DNA of 64,000 nt, from contig CM034533.1 of assembly GCA_020002185.1 (NCBI GenBank), positions 50,616,418 to 50,680,417 on the forward strand. Direction: 5' to 3'. Under the pieces are notes generated by a model. The model was not told the DNA's origin and made no database searches. It saw only the letters and a program-made list of their open reading frames with translations. The translations under genes and the position numbers were made by a program. The stretch is from Paraescarpia echinospica (taxonomy: Eukaryota > Annelida > Polychaeta > Sabellida > Siboglinidae). This document shows positions 32,591-44,220 of the stretch, piece by piece. How positions within the stretch are numbered: the first letter of the stretch is position 1; the number at the start of each line of letters is the position of its first letter.

Positions 32591-34190
32591 AGTTATTGTA
32601 TTCCATTGACGCACCATTGCCCAATCCTATTTAGATGCATGTATATTCATGTGTGTTTTTATTAATGATTGCTTCTTCACGCGTGTAGCAAATAGTGAGT
32701 GTGTGGGTACAACGTAATATGTTTATGGCTGTATGTGTTACTGGGATGGGTGTTTATTCATGATTATGTGTGCATGTGTAGCAATTTACGACTGTACATG
32801 TGTGTTTGTATCCATGTATGGTATTATGTTTTATATAATTAATAAATCGTATCTTGAATGTATATATTATGTCATGTTGTCGTGTGAAATGGCTATGTAT
32901 GTTTCTGTTCTCTATTATCTGCCAGTTTTGAAAGTAGGCTGGTAATGTTATATGTTTGCATTTATAGTAAAATCGTAATATCTGTATACTAAGTAGGTCT
33001 TAAATCTTTAAAACCGAGAAACGTTTAAATATTGGTTCCGTGTGGATATTTACTTAAAGATGTTGTTCTTACAGCTTTCTTTTGCAGTTTGTTTATTCGA
33101 TTACATTTGTATCCCCAAATCAATAGACAGTAGTTCATGTGAGGCAATATTATTGAATTGTATAGTGCAATTTTTACTCTAATTGGTATAACATCTTTCA
33201 GTTTATTTATTACACCAATTGTTCTAGAACATATATTAGCTATTTATCAATGTTTATTCCAGTTTAAATACGAGTCTAATGTAAGAACAAGAACAAGAAC
33301 AAGAAAGTTTTATTTAGACCCCAATTACAATATGTGTATAATATGAAATTAACGTAACATGAACAGGCATATATATACAAATGCAGTGTAATTTCAAATT
33401 AGATGGGGTCTGTGACTCCTATTAAGACAATAACAGTCGCTCTCATAGGAGCCACAGTAAATAATTTGTTTCAATTCAATTTTACCGAAGGAAGTGCAAA
33501 TGTAAATGTAAAAGTAAAAGTAAAAGTAAAAGTGCAGGAAAAGAAAAAAACCCGAGATTACTTGATTACATATATGCATGTACTGGAGTATTAAAGGTAT
33601 GTTAAAATAAACAAATACTAGTTGTCAATAGTACACTTCAATATACTTGATATGTATGTGTATATGCACAAATACAATATCCATATGCTGATTTATATAT
33701 ATACAATACATATCCATACATATCACATGCATTAATACAGTTTTAATGACTTTGATAGCATGTATAGCAGTTTAATATTGTACACGTATCTACGTATTTT
33801 TCTAATAAATTGTTTTTTGCATAATTACCAAAACTTCTGAAGCTATGTGTTCCAATCTTCTATGTGACTGACTTTGAGGTATTGTTTATGACATGTGGCA
33901 AACTGTATCTAAGACATCTTTTGGCAAATTCATGTTTTGTTCTGAATGGGTGTAACTCTGTTTTTTTCCTTGTGTTGTAATTGTGTACGTAAGCATTTGT
34001 AATTATTTTCCAATTTAATAGGTAAGCAGGGAGGTGATGATGTACATATTTATAATAAAACTTAAGTTCATGTATCATTTTAACATGTCATTCAATTTTT
34101 AAGATATTCAATTTTTTGAAAAGTGGCTCAGAGTGTGAATTATATTTACTTATAGATAAAATTCTCATAGCTTTCTTTTGTATTTTCAAC
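32462..34190. repeat. Direct duplication, copy A
   Basis: Copy A matches 34,856-36,280 at an offset of 2,394 bp across its first 900 bases with few differences; further in, indels accumulate. It contains the 3' end of the RTE-like element (plus), a minus-strand RT C-terminal fragment near 33,060-33,280 (SRTIGVINKLKDVIP, YNSIILPHMNYC) with an (aagaac)n tract, and the 3' part of a second minus-strand LINE (33,300-34,190) with an aaagta microsatellite. Confidence 0.9.
33860..34190 (-). pseudogene. LINE RT C-terminal fragment
   Basis: The minus strand reads IHELKFYYKYVHHHLPAYLLN, NAYVHNYNTRKKTELHPFRTKHEF, the C-terminal part of the same family as the RT at 36,097-37,250. It lies in duplication copy A; most of this segment is deleted from copy B. 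Confidence 0.7.
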
Positions 34191-34855
34191 CATTGACTCA
34201 TCTTTGGTCTCTGCCCATGATTTTGGACAGCCAGACAACGCAAAATCCACCCAGCTCTGGCAGTCGTTGCAAACTAGGTGATGAGTTGCCGCTTGCAAGG
34301 TGCCATATCAGAATTTATTTATGTTCAAAGTAGTTTTATGTAGTCTTTGAAAAGACTACAATTTACACCAGATAGGTTATAGTTAGTTATATTTGTTAAC
34401 ACACAGTGACACACCGTGCCTTATAGTTACGATGTCGATGACAATGTATTCAAGTTAGGCTTAGATACAAGGTAGTCTTTACAAAGACTGTTTCCTGTGT
34501 ACTAATACACTTTAAAAGATTGTTATTTCATATTTTAGATTATCTCAAATAACGCTATTCTATTGTCGTTCACGGTACGCTAACTTCGCCAGTGACCTAC
34601 TTTGTAAACAACGTTCCGATTACATTAACGTCCCCAATTATCGCTCGCAAATCGCCTACTTTTAATCTACCCTAGATTACTCCCTCTAGCTAACTTTTAA
34701 CAAAAAATATTGCTTAATATATATATATAATTACGTTATGTATCCTATACGCTCAATAATATCACTTATCTTGATCAAATATCCTTATATTTTCGCAAGT
34801 TTGCTGCACCAAATTCAAATCAATTCACCACCGGAAGTCCCCCAAATGCAGTCTC
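34191..34855 (-). mobile_element. CR1-like 5' fragment (5' UTR + start of ORF1)
   Basis: The minus strand from about 34,310 down carries ATGGCACCTTGCAAGCGGC and a damaged CNDCQSWVDFALSGC finger, matching ORF1 of the CR1 copy at 5,852-10,060. The 5' UTR beyond it shares the cagtgacctac and tttcctgtgtacta words. It fills the space exactly between duplication copies A and B. It is unusual in keeping the 5' end and losing the 3' end. Confidence 0.8.
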
Positions 34856-36280
34856 ATGGACAATGTTATGGAATGGACGGCCATCTCCGTGCCACAGCTC
34901 CTCATCACAGCCACTGACAGGCAGGAATGGCGGAACATCACATTTGCATATGTCCCCCCGACGACCACGTCGGTAAGTAAGTAAAGTTATTGTATTCCAT
35001 TGACGCACCATTGCCCAATCCTATTTAGATGCATGTATATTCATGTGTGTTTTTATTAATGATTGCTTCTTCACGCGTGTAGCAAATAGTGAGTGTGTGG
35101 GTACAACGTAATATGTTTATGGTTGTATGTGTTACTGGGATGGGTGTTTATTCATGATTATGTGTGCATGTGTAGCAATTTACGACTGTACATGTGTGTT
35201 TGTATCCATGTATGGTATTATGTTTTATATAATTAATAAATCGTGTCTTGAATGTATATATTCTGTCATGTTGTCGTGTGAAATGGCTATGTATGTTTCT
35301 GTTCTCTATTATCTGCCAGTTTTGAAAGTAGGCTGGTAATGTTATATGTTTGCATTTATAGTAAAATCGTAATATCTGTATACTAAGTAGGTCTTAAATC
35401 TTTAAAACCGAGAAACGTTTAAATATTGGTTCCGTGTGGATATTTACTTAAAGATGTTGTTCTTACAGCTTTCTTTTGCAGTTTGTTTATTCGATTACAT
35501 TTGTATCCCCAAATCAATAGACAGTAGTTCATGTGAGGCAATATTATTGAATTGTATAGTGTAATTTTTACTCTAATTGGTATAACATCTTTCAGTTTAT
35601 TTATTACACCAATTGTTCTAGAACATATATTAGCTATTTATCAATGTTTATTCCAGTTTAAATACGAGTCTAATGTAAGAACAAGAACAAGAACAAGAAA
35701 GTTTTATTTAGACCCCAATTACAATATGTGTATAATATGAAATTAACGGAACAGGCATATATATACAAATGCAGTGTAATTTCGAATTAGATGGGGTCTG
35801 TGACTCATATTAAGACAATAACAGTCGCTCTCATAGCCACAGTAAATAATTTGTTTCAATTCAATTTTACCGAAGGAAGTGCAAATGTAAACATTACTTG
35901 ATGCTAGCAAATACTAGGGGATATGTATGTGTATATGCACAAATACAATATCCATATGCTGATTTATATATGATTAATACAGTTTTAATGACTTTGATAG
36001 CATGTATAGCCAAGTATGTTTTTTGCATAGAACTATGAATACTAACAGATTGTGAATAAATTATCTATAAATTCATGTTTTGTGAATAACTCAATACTAT
36101 TTGTAATTATTTTCCAATTTAATAAAGCATATGATGTACATATTTATAATAAAACTTAATTCATGTAATTTTAACATGTCATCAATTTTTAAGATATTCA
36201 ATTTTTTGAAAAGTGGCTCAGAGTGTGAATTATATTTACTTATAGATAAAATTATCATAGCTTTCTTTTGTATTTTCAAC
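34856..36280. repeat. Direct duplication, copy B
   Basis: Shorter partner of copy A (deletions near 35,890-35,920 and 36,000-36,110). Unlike copy A, it continues on the right into the rest of the minus-strand LINE RT. Confidence 0.9.
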
Positions 36281-37250
36281 ATTCGACTACCTTGGTATCC
36301 CCACACCATAATGCAATAGTTGATATGTGATAAAAATAACGTATTATATAAGATAATTTTAATTTCTAGGGGAAAGACATATTTTAGTCTGTTTAAGATG
36401 CCGACTGTTTTGGAACACTTGTTTGATACTTTTTCAATGTGTTTATTCCAATTTAAATTTGTATCTAAAGTAAGTCCTAAAAAATTAAATTCATCTACTC
36501 TTTCAATGTTTGTACCATTTATATTGAGCATAAAGTTATCGACAGCTTTATTTTGCATGTGAAAAATCATATATTTGGATTTGTTTCTGTTTAATGATAA
36601 TTATATCTACTTTATGAACTTCTTTGATCAAGTATTCAGTATTAATTGTGTCTATGTCATCTGTGAAGGATCCAATTGTACTTGTTAGAAAAATGTCATC
36701 AGCATAACTTATGAACTTAAATATAGTACTGGCTTTCGGAAAATCATTGGTATATATAATAACTAGCAATGACCCTAACATTTATCATTGGGGGATTGTA
36801 TAGGTTTGTAAAGGTAAAGTGCCTGATTGTACCTCTTCCAGTTTACATATTGCTTACGGTTTGTTAAGTAGTCACGTAATAGGTGCATAGATGTGGGTTC
36901 CAATTCATAGTTATTTTTGTAGTATTTTAGCTTTTCTAGTACAATTGAATGGTCAAACGTGTAAAATGCTTTCGACCGATCAAAAAATATACTAATAGGT
37001 AACTGGTTTTGATCAATTTGTGTAGTCTTTTCTACCAATCATTTCTAGAACAACATATTCAGTTGAATGACGAGAGCGAAAGGCATAGTGGTTATCGGAT
37101 AACAGATTTGTGTTTGTAAAATACATCAATAATTGGTTATAGATAATTTTTTTAATAACCGTTGAGATGACCGATAAAAGAGATATAGGTCTATAGTTAG
37201 AAAATTATATAGGATATTTTTGTTTATATATAGGTATTACTTTTGCAGTC
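36097..37250 (-). pseudogene. LINE reverse transcriptase, CR1/L2-group, degraded
   Basis: Minus-strand order: FSNYRPISLLSVIS near 37,200; SIFFDRSKAFYTFDHSIVLEKL near 36,970; DYLTNRKQYVNW near 36,860; ISYADDIFLTSTI near 36,700 with the YADD site; then an open segment 36,570-36,097 with FNFLGLTLDTNLNWNKHI and FLSHINYCIMVWG. Three frames are used, so it is a pseudogene. The endonuclease is not found upstream of it within the window. Confidence 0.8.
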
Positions 37251-37264
37251 ATCACATGAAAGTA

Positions 37265-37319
37265 GAAGTCATCACAGGAAAGTAATTATTGAACATCATT
37301 GTGAAGTTGATTTTGTAAG
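37265..37319. repeat. 55-bp direct repeat, left copy
   Basis: From gaagtcatcacagg to gattttgtaag; repeated without visible change at 37,655-37,709. Confidence 0.95.
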
Positions 37320-37654
37320 CATTGTGCTACCTAGCGCTTTGCGTGTCATTTTGAAACAGTGTACGTAGTGTCACCTTCTCAATTTGGTAACTGTTAGGGA
37401 ATCTTCGAAATCTCGCTGGATCTTATATTATCTATATATACGCCGTTTTTCGGATGTATCGGTCAATTGAAGTTTGACTGTCCAACTAAATTCACGTTTG
37501 TGAAGAAAAAATGCGTAAACAGTTTTTTGAAACGTATTTTATTATCTGGTACGGAAGATGGCACCCCCGCATCATAGCAAATCGATGATGGGCTTAAACG
37601 TACACCAGTCACCACTTTTAAATATTTCGTCGAACATGTAAGCAACTAAATGTG
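37320..37654. other. 335-bp segment between 55-bp direct repeats
   Basis: No coding motif seen. It may be an insertion with an unusually long flanking duplication, or one unit of a tandem duplication that lost its second copy. Confidence 0.5.
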
Positions 37655-37709
37655 GAAGTCATCACAGGAAAGTAATTATTGAACATCATTGTGAAGTTGA
37701 TTTTGTAAG
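37655..37709. repeat. 55-bp direct repeat, right copy
   Basis: Second copy of the sequence at 37,265-37,319, offset 390 bp. Confidence 0.95.
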
Positions 37710-39386
37710 GTGTTGTATTGTAATGTAGAACGAGGCTATTCAAAGCTGACATAGCCTACGAATGTGGACTGGTCCCCAGCCCATGGTGTTTTTGCCACTC
37801 GTAGTCGTAAAGCCACGTGAATGGCACTTGTATCACCTAAGTCGACCTTTATATGTTGTATTCTGTAACGTTTGATGTCAGACAATACAGTAGTTTGTGT
37901 ATTTCACCAGAAAAAACATTATGATTTAAAAGTTTGATAAATCAGTTGAGTGCAGCTAGCTTGGCCTTAGGCCTTGGGCTTTGTCTTAGTCTTAGAGCCT
38001 TGGCTTGAGGCTTGAGCCTCTGATATGTTGAGTGTGTGCTTATTCTGATCCATGGACGCTTATTCTGATCCATGAGCTTACTACATAGGCACAACATTGT
38101 CTTAGACTTCATCCATAATAACCAAGTAAGTGTAAGATGGTTGTGCGTATGGCAACAGTATTTACGATATATGAACAGTGTATGGACCATCCAATAATGT
38201 CAGGTATTTACACAATGACAATGTTTAGATACAACTGAATATGTACGACTTTTCGTTTTCAGAAGAGCTGATCGTAACTGAGCTGTAGTCAGTCTATACA
38301 ACCCACGTCGTGCACTGGATCTCGCAAGTGACTTGAAGGGTTCACATCATCGATTCAAGCCAGCTTGATTTTAATGGAAATGTGTATTTGATACGATGCA
38401 TTTAATATATTTTGCATAAACCGATTAACTTTGTTGTGCATTGCCTGCCTCCTTGCTATTGAGGTTACATTTTTAATAGGTAGTTAGATGTGTGAAGTTG
38501 ATAGATGCTTATTGTTACAAAGGGCAGCCAAAAACGGCAGTGCAAATGTAGTTTCGTAAACATAATGTGAATCCAATAAACTATTTAATTGTTAAATGGT
38601 TTCTGAATTTTATTTCTTGTTGAGAAGGATGGTGTTTTCCATATAGTGTTAAAATGAAGAATGTATGCATGCATTTGATGTAGTCAACATGTTCGTCTGT
38701 TCTTTCTCTGCCTGTTACTGCATTTCCCAACAAGTAATGTTTTCCCTTGAGGCTGAGCTATACTTACTGTGTGCAAGAGTGTTGTCTTTTGTACATTTAT
38801 TTTCATATTCAGGTATGCCTACTCACACACCGGTGTGATGATGCCGATACTAATATAACAGATATTTATAAATAATTTGAACAAAATTAAGAAGCTTAAA
38901 TCAAGCAACCCTGTCTGAAACTGAGCCCTAATAAAGCGATAAGGTACGTTTTCACTTCTGATTTACAAACACATTATTCTATGTAAAAAAATGTCTTCAT
39001 AACATTACAGTAATTATGCATTCAAATAAAGAAATGATCACCACACAGCCACATAATAAGGACACAGCGATTTCATTAATTTATTCAGACGTACGTTGCA
39101 ATTTTATATGTGTAAGTATTATTTTAGATTGTGTTACTAGCCACCTCTATATCCACATGCAGTTAGTTGAATATCTCCGCTACTGCTCACCCATTTACAG
39201 ACTACCCATGTAGCCATATACTGTAGGTGTGTTTGCTTGATCTGTTCAATCTGCATATTTCGCCGGATTTTTCGGAAGTACTTCACTCGAAACAATATCT
39301 CGATATTTGTATTATTTTCTACGGCATTGAACACATATGTGTTACATATTTAGAATATGGCTATATTACAGAATTTGTTCAAGTCT
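37710..39386. other. Intergenic, no gene recognised
   Basis: Contains a 19-bp direct repeat (gcttattctgatccatg type) at about 38,039-38,077 and a purine/pyrimidine-skewed ggcctt/cttag low-complexity patch at 37,960-38,020. Short open frames have no supporting motif. Confidence 0.5.
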
Positions 39387-39474
39387 TTGTTAAAACGGCA
39401 TAAAACTTTAGGACGCCCGATTTGTATTTGTGGCGCCACCAATCGTGCGTCCAATCTTTTTTGCCGTTTTAGCA
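39387..39474. repeat. Inverted repeat (hairpin), arms about 28 bp
   Basis: gttaaaacggcataaaactt...gcgc-like left arm pairs with gcgtccaat...gccgttttagc on the right around a loop of about 32 bases. It may be the core of a small DNA element or a structured RNA. Confidence 0.6.
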
Positions 39475-40452
39475 AAAACCTGATCAAATTATTCCGTACG
39501 ATATCTATGTGCTCAATCGCTAACACCTATTGGCGTCACATGTTTTCCAAACAAACTAAGAAAAGTTGTATTAACATTTGTGTGAAGTAGTTTATTAAAA
39601 TAGACCAGCGAAATGAATGTAATACAAGACGCTAGACAGGTAAAAAAAAAACGTGCGTCCTATCTGCGTTGTAAAATTGCTCTATGGCCAGAGGGTGTCA
39701 CGTGAATAGGTGCGACGAGATTTCAGTAACACGATTTTTTACCTGGCATGAATTATGAATATAATAGTATACACCCGGTCCCGGGGCATCGCCGGGTTAC
39801 CCATCTTACATCTAGATTAGTGTCGTATAATTTTAACAAATAAAATCTGCCTTACACAAGACGCAACCAATTAACTTGTGTCGTTTGTAAATCTAGTACC
39901 GAACACAATCAATTATGTAGGGCGCAGTTGGTAGATCTGCAGATTGCGCAGATCCAGCAAATGCGCCCAGCATTGCCTCTGTGACTCAGACTGTCGACAA
40001 CGTGTCAAGGACGCTGATCTAGTTTACAACATTTCGTAGTTTGTGTCACTCATAATCCCTTGATTATTTCCTTTCTACAAATGTTATTGTATTGCTACCA
40101 GTCCATATGGTGACAGCGTTTTTTATCCGTTGATATGTTATAATCAGTCAAGGGCACATAGCACTGTTGTCTTTCCCATCGGTGGCTATGTTAACGTTTC
40201 TTCAGATTATAAGAAAACTGTTCCTATGAAAAATCTGAAATTTATGTGCAGACACTGACGACATGTCATTGATATGCCGATAAAATTACGTTAAATCCAC
40301 ATACCTCCAGCTCTTTTAAAACGCACCCATGCGCGTGGATGAAGAATCGGTGACAAAAAGATGGGTTAAGAGGACATAATTGGAAAAGACGATGATCAAC
40401 GGTAAACAGTGGAGAACAACTATTAGTGGAGTGGTTTATGCTCCGAGCGAGC
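39475..40452. other. Intergenic, no gene recognised
   Basis: Includes a cccggtcccggggcatcgccggg block at 39,775-39,797 that recurs, inverted and shorter, near 24,949. Confidence 0.45.
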
Positions 40453-40548
40453 AAACACGCCTGTGTATGTAAGTAACTAACTATAAACACGCCTGTGTAT
40501 CTAAATAACTAACTATAAACACGCCTGTGTATCTAAGTAACTAACTAT
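40453..40548. repeat. Three 32-bp tandem units
   Basis: Units start at 40,453, 40,485 and 40,517 with aaacacgcctgtgtat and end ctaactat, with one or two differences. Confidence 0.95.
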
Positions 40549-40695
40549 AGACCAACACCCGACGTCACCGTTAATTGTGCGCTGTTTTATTGCAGGATTG
40601 TGTTACAAGGGGAGCTGAATTACACGTCTGCAGATATGTAGTTGTGTTTCCAACAATGCCACTCTCAGTTCCAACCCCCACTCGAACGCAGTCCG

Positions 40696-40842
40696 GGAGG
40701 TGACTCGGAGGTGTCCTGGGGGTGAATCGGAGGTGTCCTGGAGGTGTCCGAGAAGTGACACGGAGGTGTCCGGGGGGTGACTCGGAGGTGTCCGGGAGGT
40801 TTCCGGCAGGTGTCCGGGAGGTGTCTAATAGGTGTCCTGCCG
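40696..40842. repeat. 15-bp GC-rich minisatellite
   Basis: About ten units of the type gggaggtgtccgg/gggaggtgactcgg. Pro/Gly/Thr-rich open frames across it on both strands come from the repeat. Confidence 0.9.
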
Positions 40843-41644
40843 AAGGATCACGCGTCTTTGACCCTTGGTGTCTTGCTCCACTCGAACCCATGACTGAACC
40901 TAGCGATACACACAGAGCAGCTGAACAGAGCATTCATAGTGGATAATTAATAGTTAGGCCTATGTAGGTGTGGTCTGTAGATCGGTATGTATCAATGATA
41001 ATTACACGAATGCAGAAACAATCAAACATCGTTTACGCCCATTCTTAGCAAGGTCGAATCAGTGGGATTTTGTTGTTCAACAAAACCGGATTCTCCCACC
41101 TGCTTTCTTTCGAATGTCGCCTAACTGGGTCTCTGAACCGGTTTCATGATATGAAGCCTACTTAAGGTTATGCAATTATTTAGCTTTAGGCATTTGCGTA
41201 AACACTTCTCTTTGCTTATTTTTAAGACGCACAATTTACTAAGACAATCGTGTTAGTGCTAGCTACATATTCTGAGCCGCTCAAGATACCGGTATTGGCT
41301 GCTTTTGACAAAATTGAAAAAAACAATTTCCGCGACTTCAAACCCGAAATATTCTTCGCAGTTTGAAGGTTGCGCGCACAAAATGATAAAGTATAAAAAC
41401 AACATTCAAATTCGACACCTGTTAGCAGTATTGGGAAGGCAGATGAGGCTAATCGTGCACGTGCTGGGTATTGCCCTTTGATGTTGGGCATGTGCGGTTG
41501 TTTCCCACCATCAAGATCAATGGAGATAGCAAGTGGGACGAAGCATAATTAATTCAGCGAATACCATTACGACCCATAGGCATAGCTGGCGAGGTTGGTT
41601 CCGAATAACGGAACGTACAACCTCGCTTTAGGCGTGGAAGATGC
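40843..41644. other. Intergenic, no gene recognised
   Basis: No domain or repeat recognised. It would hold the 3' UTR of the minus-strand exon that ends at 41,645. Confidence 0.4.
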
Positions 41645-41747
41645 TTACACAATTGGCAGGGGCATGGTGTAGACTCCGACAGGCGGCTCGTAGTAGCGGA
41701 TGTTGGGGTCGTAGATATCACTAACTTTGCTGTGACGCTCCTCCACT
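41645..41747 (-). CDS. Terminal exon of an unrecognised minus-strand gene
   Basis: Minus-strand acceptor tacatgttccAG precedes one base that completes a codon, then 33 codons VEERHSKVSDIYDPNIRYYE, PPVGVYTMPLPIV and TAA. Composition is clearly protein-like, and the phase (2) matches the donor of the exon at 42,529-42,714: joined, the border reads KKWK-E-VEER. The C-terminus is rich in Tyr and Pro, as in some receptor tails. Function unknown; it is too short to be found by ORF length. Confidence 0.6.
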
Positions 41748-42528
41748 CTGGAACATGTAATCTCGCACATTAACCAATACTCTCTAACGTGGAAAGGAAG
41801 CGCTGGTGGTTATGGGAAATTATATAAACAGACGGCAATAGAGGTTAGTGGATGGTTTCCGCTCAGTGCTTTAGCGTCATTTGTCGCACATGAATGTCTA
41901 CGTCACCTTTGGCTGGAGTAGGCCTAAGATAACTGTTAAAAGTCAAGCATAACTAGTTTTCTTTGTGACTTTCTGCTAAATCAACCTTTCCGGTATGCAG
42001 TATTCGCTTTAAAATATTTGCCCTTGTGTTTATCATAAACATTTCGTTCTAGAATTACAACAAACGTGATCGGCATCGATTTTTCATGACTTGACGGACT
42101 TTTTGCTAGGCAGCAGGTCACGTGATGGATAAGTCACTTAACGTTGCGCTTCCAATGCATTCTCGACGTCGAACACCTGGACGGTCTTTTTGTTATTTCG
42201 GTTATTTCTACCTTTAATCGTGGTTACAGACCAACGGCGGACTTAACATTCCCCAATGGGAGGGGGGCGGTGATGCTGGAGATATTCACAAGCTGCAAGC
42301 GGGTCTCCGCAAGAGCAATGGGAACCTATATATTTGACTGGGCCTCGGGGGTATGCATGCCCCCCTAAATTTGCATGTGCTACAAACATTTACGTATCAC
42401 ACCCTGCACTATATTGATTCTTTGAGTCCTCCACGCCGACTTCAACATTGTTACGGAGATTATTGACGGATAATGTTAGTTTTGTTGATAATGTTTTGTA
42501 GTGGTTATGGTTTATGAATTAATGTTAC

Positions 42529-42714
42529 TCTTTCCATTTCTTCTCTTTTTCCGTCAGTCCATTGTTCTCCTCTTCCGATCGCCCTCCTTGGTTAATAGGC
42601 CCTCCTGTATTGACTGGCCCTCCTTCGTTAACTGGCCCTCCTGCGTTAACTGGACCTCCTTCTTTATATGGCCCTGTGTTGTTAACTGGCTCTCCGTCGT
42701 CTGTTGTCCACTTG
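42529..42714 (-). CDS. Exon with GGPVN repeats, same unrecognised minus-strand gene
   Basis: Acceptor gacctgtcgcAG and donor gtaaca on the minus strand bracket 186 bp open in one frame (61 full codons, phase 2 at both ends). It reads KWTTDDGEPVNNTGPYKE, then GGPVNA, GGPVNE, GGPVNT, GGPINQ, then RSEEENNGLTEKEKKWK. The 18-bp DNA repeat is exactly six codons, and the repeat frame is the one that splices to the terminal exon. The Gly/Pro/Asn repeat is probably disordered or extracellular. Upstream exons were not found. Confidence 0.5.
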
Positions 42715-43477
42715 CTGCGACAGGTCTAGACATACAAAACATACAACCGTTATTCAGTTTGCAATAATAGCTCGTCTTAGCGGTGATGTTTGTTATTAAA
42801 TAATATCAAAAATACATAAGCGAGCGAAAAATGAACAACTGAAAACACGTCTCAAAAATGCTTTTTGAACGATTGCTTGTACCATTACGATTCGTCCGAT
42901 TCAAACAATCTTTATATCGTTTGAAAGCTTACGATTTCTGCTATTCAAATATATATCTAAATGTTTCCTGGTAGTCATTCCTAAAATAAACTATAAACGG
43001 ACATACAACGGCCCCGGTTTCGGTGTCTTAGACACTGCGAACGATGTTGTTTCGCCAACACAGTTCACCAATCTACCGATTTAGGCACCACCAAAGACCT
43101 TATATCAATACAAGACGGTGCACCGCGCGCTATCTACATTGTTCGAGGAAAGTACGTAAGCAGATCGTCCGCCATTCTGGAGTTGCGCTAAGCCAATATT
43201 TTAATTATATAAGAAGTGGTACAGCCTGATGACTATTCTGATGAACCACGACGGAGTTCAGTTGGCTCAATAAATAATTGCAACGTTTCTACTTGATTTG
43301 TCTGCACATTTCATTATTTTGAATTGTGATAGGTAAAAAACGTCAAGGATTACTTTAATATCTTTCATTTTAAATGACACATCACAGCTTGGTGATTATT
43401 CTGATGAAATGAGATGACTGAACAAATACGCTAACATCGCCTCCTGTCCAAATAGAGGTTCCTTGGGCACCATTGTC
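42715..43477. other. Possible intron/intergenic, no gene recognised
   Basis: No exon seen on either strand that would fit upstream of 42,714. Two gatga-tattctgatga words occur near 43,228 and 43,395. Confidence 0.4.
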
Positions 43478-43985
43478 TGATTTCATGGTACAAGCTCCAC
43501 CCACTTTCAAACGGCTGCTAAAATGACATACGCGAAGTAGGTGTGACGTCACAATCACGTATATCGACCAACGAACGCAACGAATTTTGACCCGTTGGTT
43601 GGCGTACGTTATTGTGACGTCACGCCGACGTAGATATATATCGGCTTTGCTGCGATCAAATCACATCAGTTTCGTTGCAGCTTAAAAGTAGGTGGAGCTT
43701 ATAACATGAAATCACGAAAAGGTGAAGTGCGCATGTCTGAACCTGTGCAAATGAGGAAAACAGCGCCGTAATCGGAAGTTTATTCTACTGAGTACCCGCC
43801 GACAACATCGTTCGGAATCGTACAGAAAACGAAACGACACAATTGTAGGTCCGTTTATAGGTGTTCTATGATCGGTTACCGGGAAATATAAATGACGCTA
43901 GAATAACAAAAAGTGAATCCTTTCAAATTATACCAAAATCGTCGGGACAGGACGAGCCATGAGGGTGCTAGTAGAATTTCATGTT
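43478..43985 (+). repeat. Palindromic dispersed repeat, fullest copy
   Basis: The first 245 bp form an imperfect palindrome: tgatttcatg and a ctccaccca block at 43,478 pair with the reverse complements near 43,690-43,722, and inner arms (gtgacgtcacaat-acgta) pair across 43,541-43,625. A 250-bp unpaired tail follows, ending at cgtcgggacaggacgagcc. Relatives are at 12,136-12,205 plus 14,530-14,720 and, inverted, at 46,345-46,720. It looks like a non-autonomous DNA element (MITE-like) with no coding capacity. Confidence 0.7.
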
Positions 43986-44130
43986 TTGGACGTGTTCCGA
44001 GTTGATCATTTTTCGATCGCTTATCTTTTTTTTATATTATATGGGTGATAAATACCATCAAGTCACATAGTGTATAATAGGCCTACATACGTTTTCTTTT
44101 AAATATGTTGGACGGTTACGTACACGTAGA

Positions 44131-44150
44131 TATATATATATATATATATA
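44131..44150. repeat. (TA)n microsatellite
   Basis: Pure ta repeat immediately before the left copy of the 38-bp direct repeat. Confidence 0.9.
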
Positions 44151-44154
44151 ATAT

Positions 44155-44192
44155 GTAGAACGTAAACAGACAGAACGACGCGAGCGCACGTG
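44155..44192. repeat. 38-bp direct repeat, left copy
   Basis: agaacgtaaacagacagaa...gcgagcgcacgtg; recurs at 45,266-45,303 with one mismatch. Both copies directly follow TA-rich tracts. Confidence 0.9.
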
Positions 44193-44220
44193 TATATAAT
44201 ATATAATATTATACTGGACC

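Noticed and set aside
40571..40946. 120-codon minus and 74-codon plus ORFs with Pro/Thr/Arg repeats
   Set aside because: Products of a 15-bp minisatellite; no splice or start context.
42554..42742. 62-codon minus ORF with QLTKEGQ repeats
   Set aside because: A shadow frame of the GGPVN exon; only the GGPVN frame has matching acceptor, donor and phase into the next exon.
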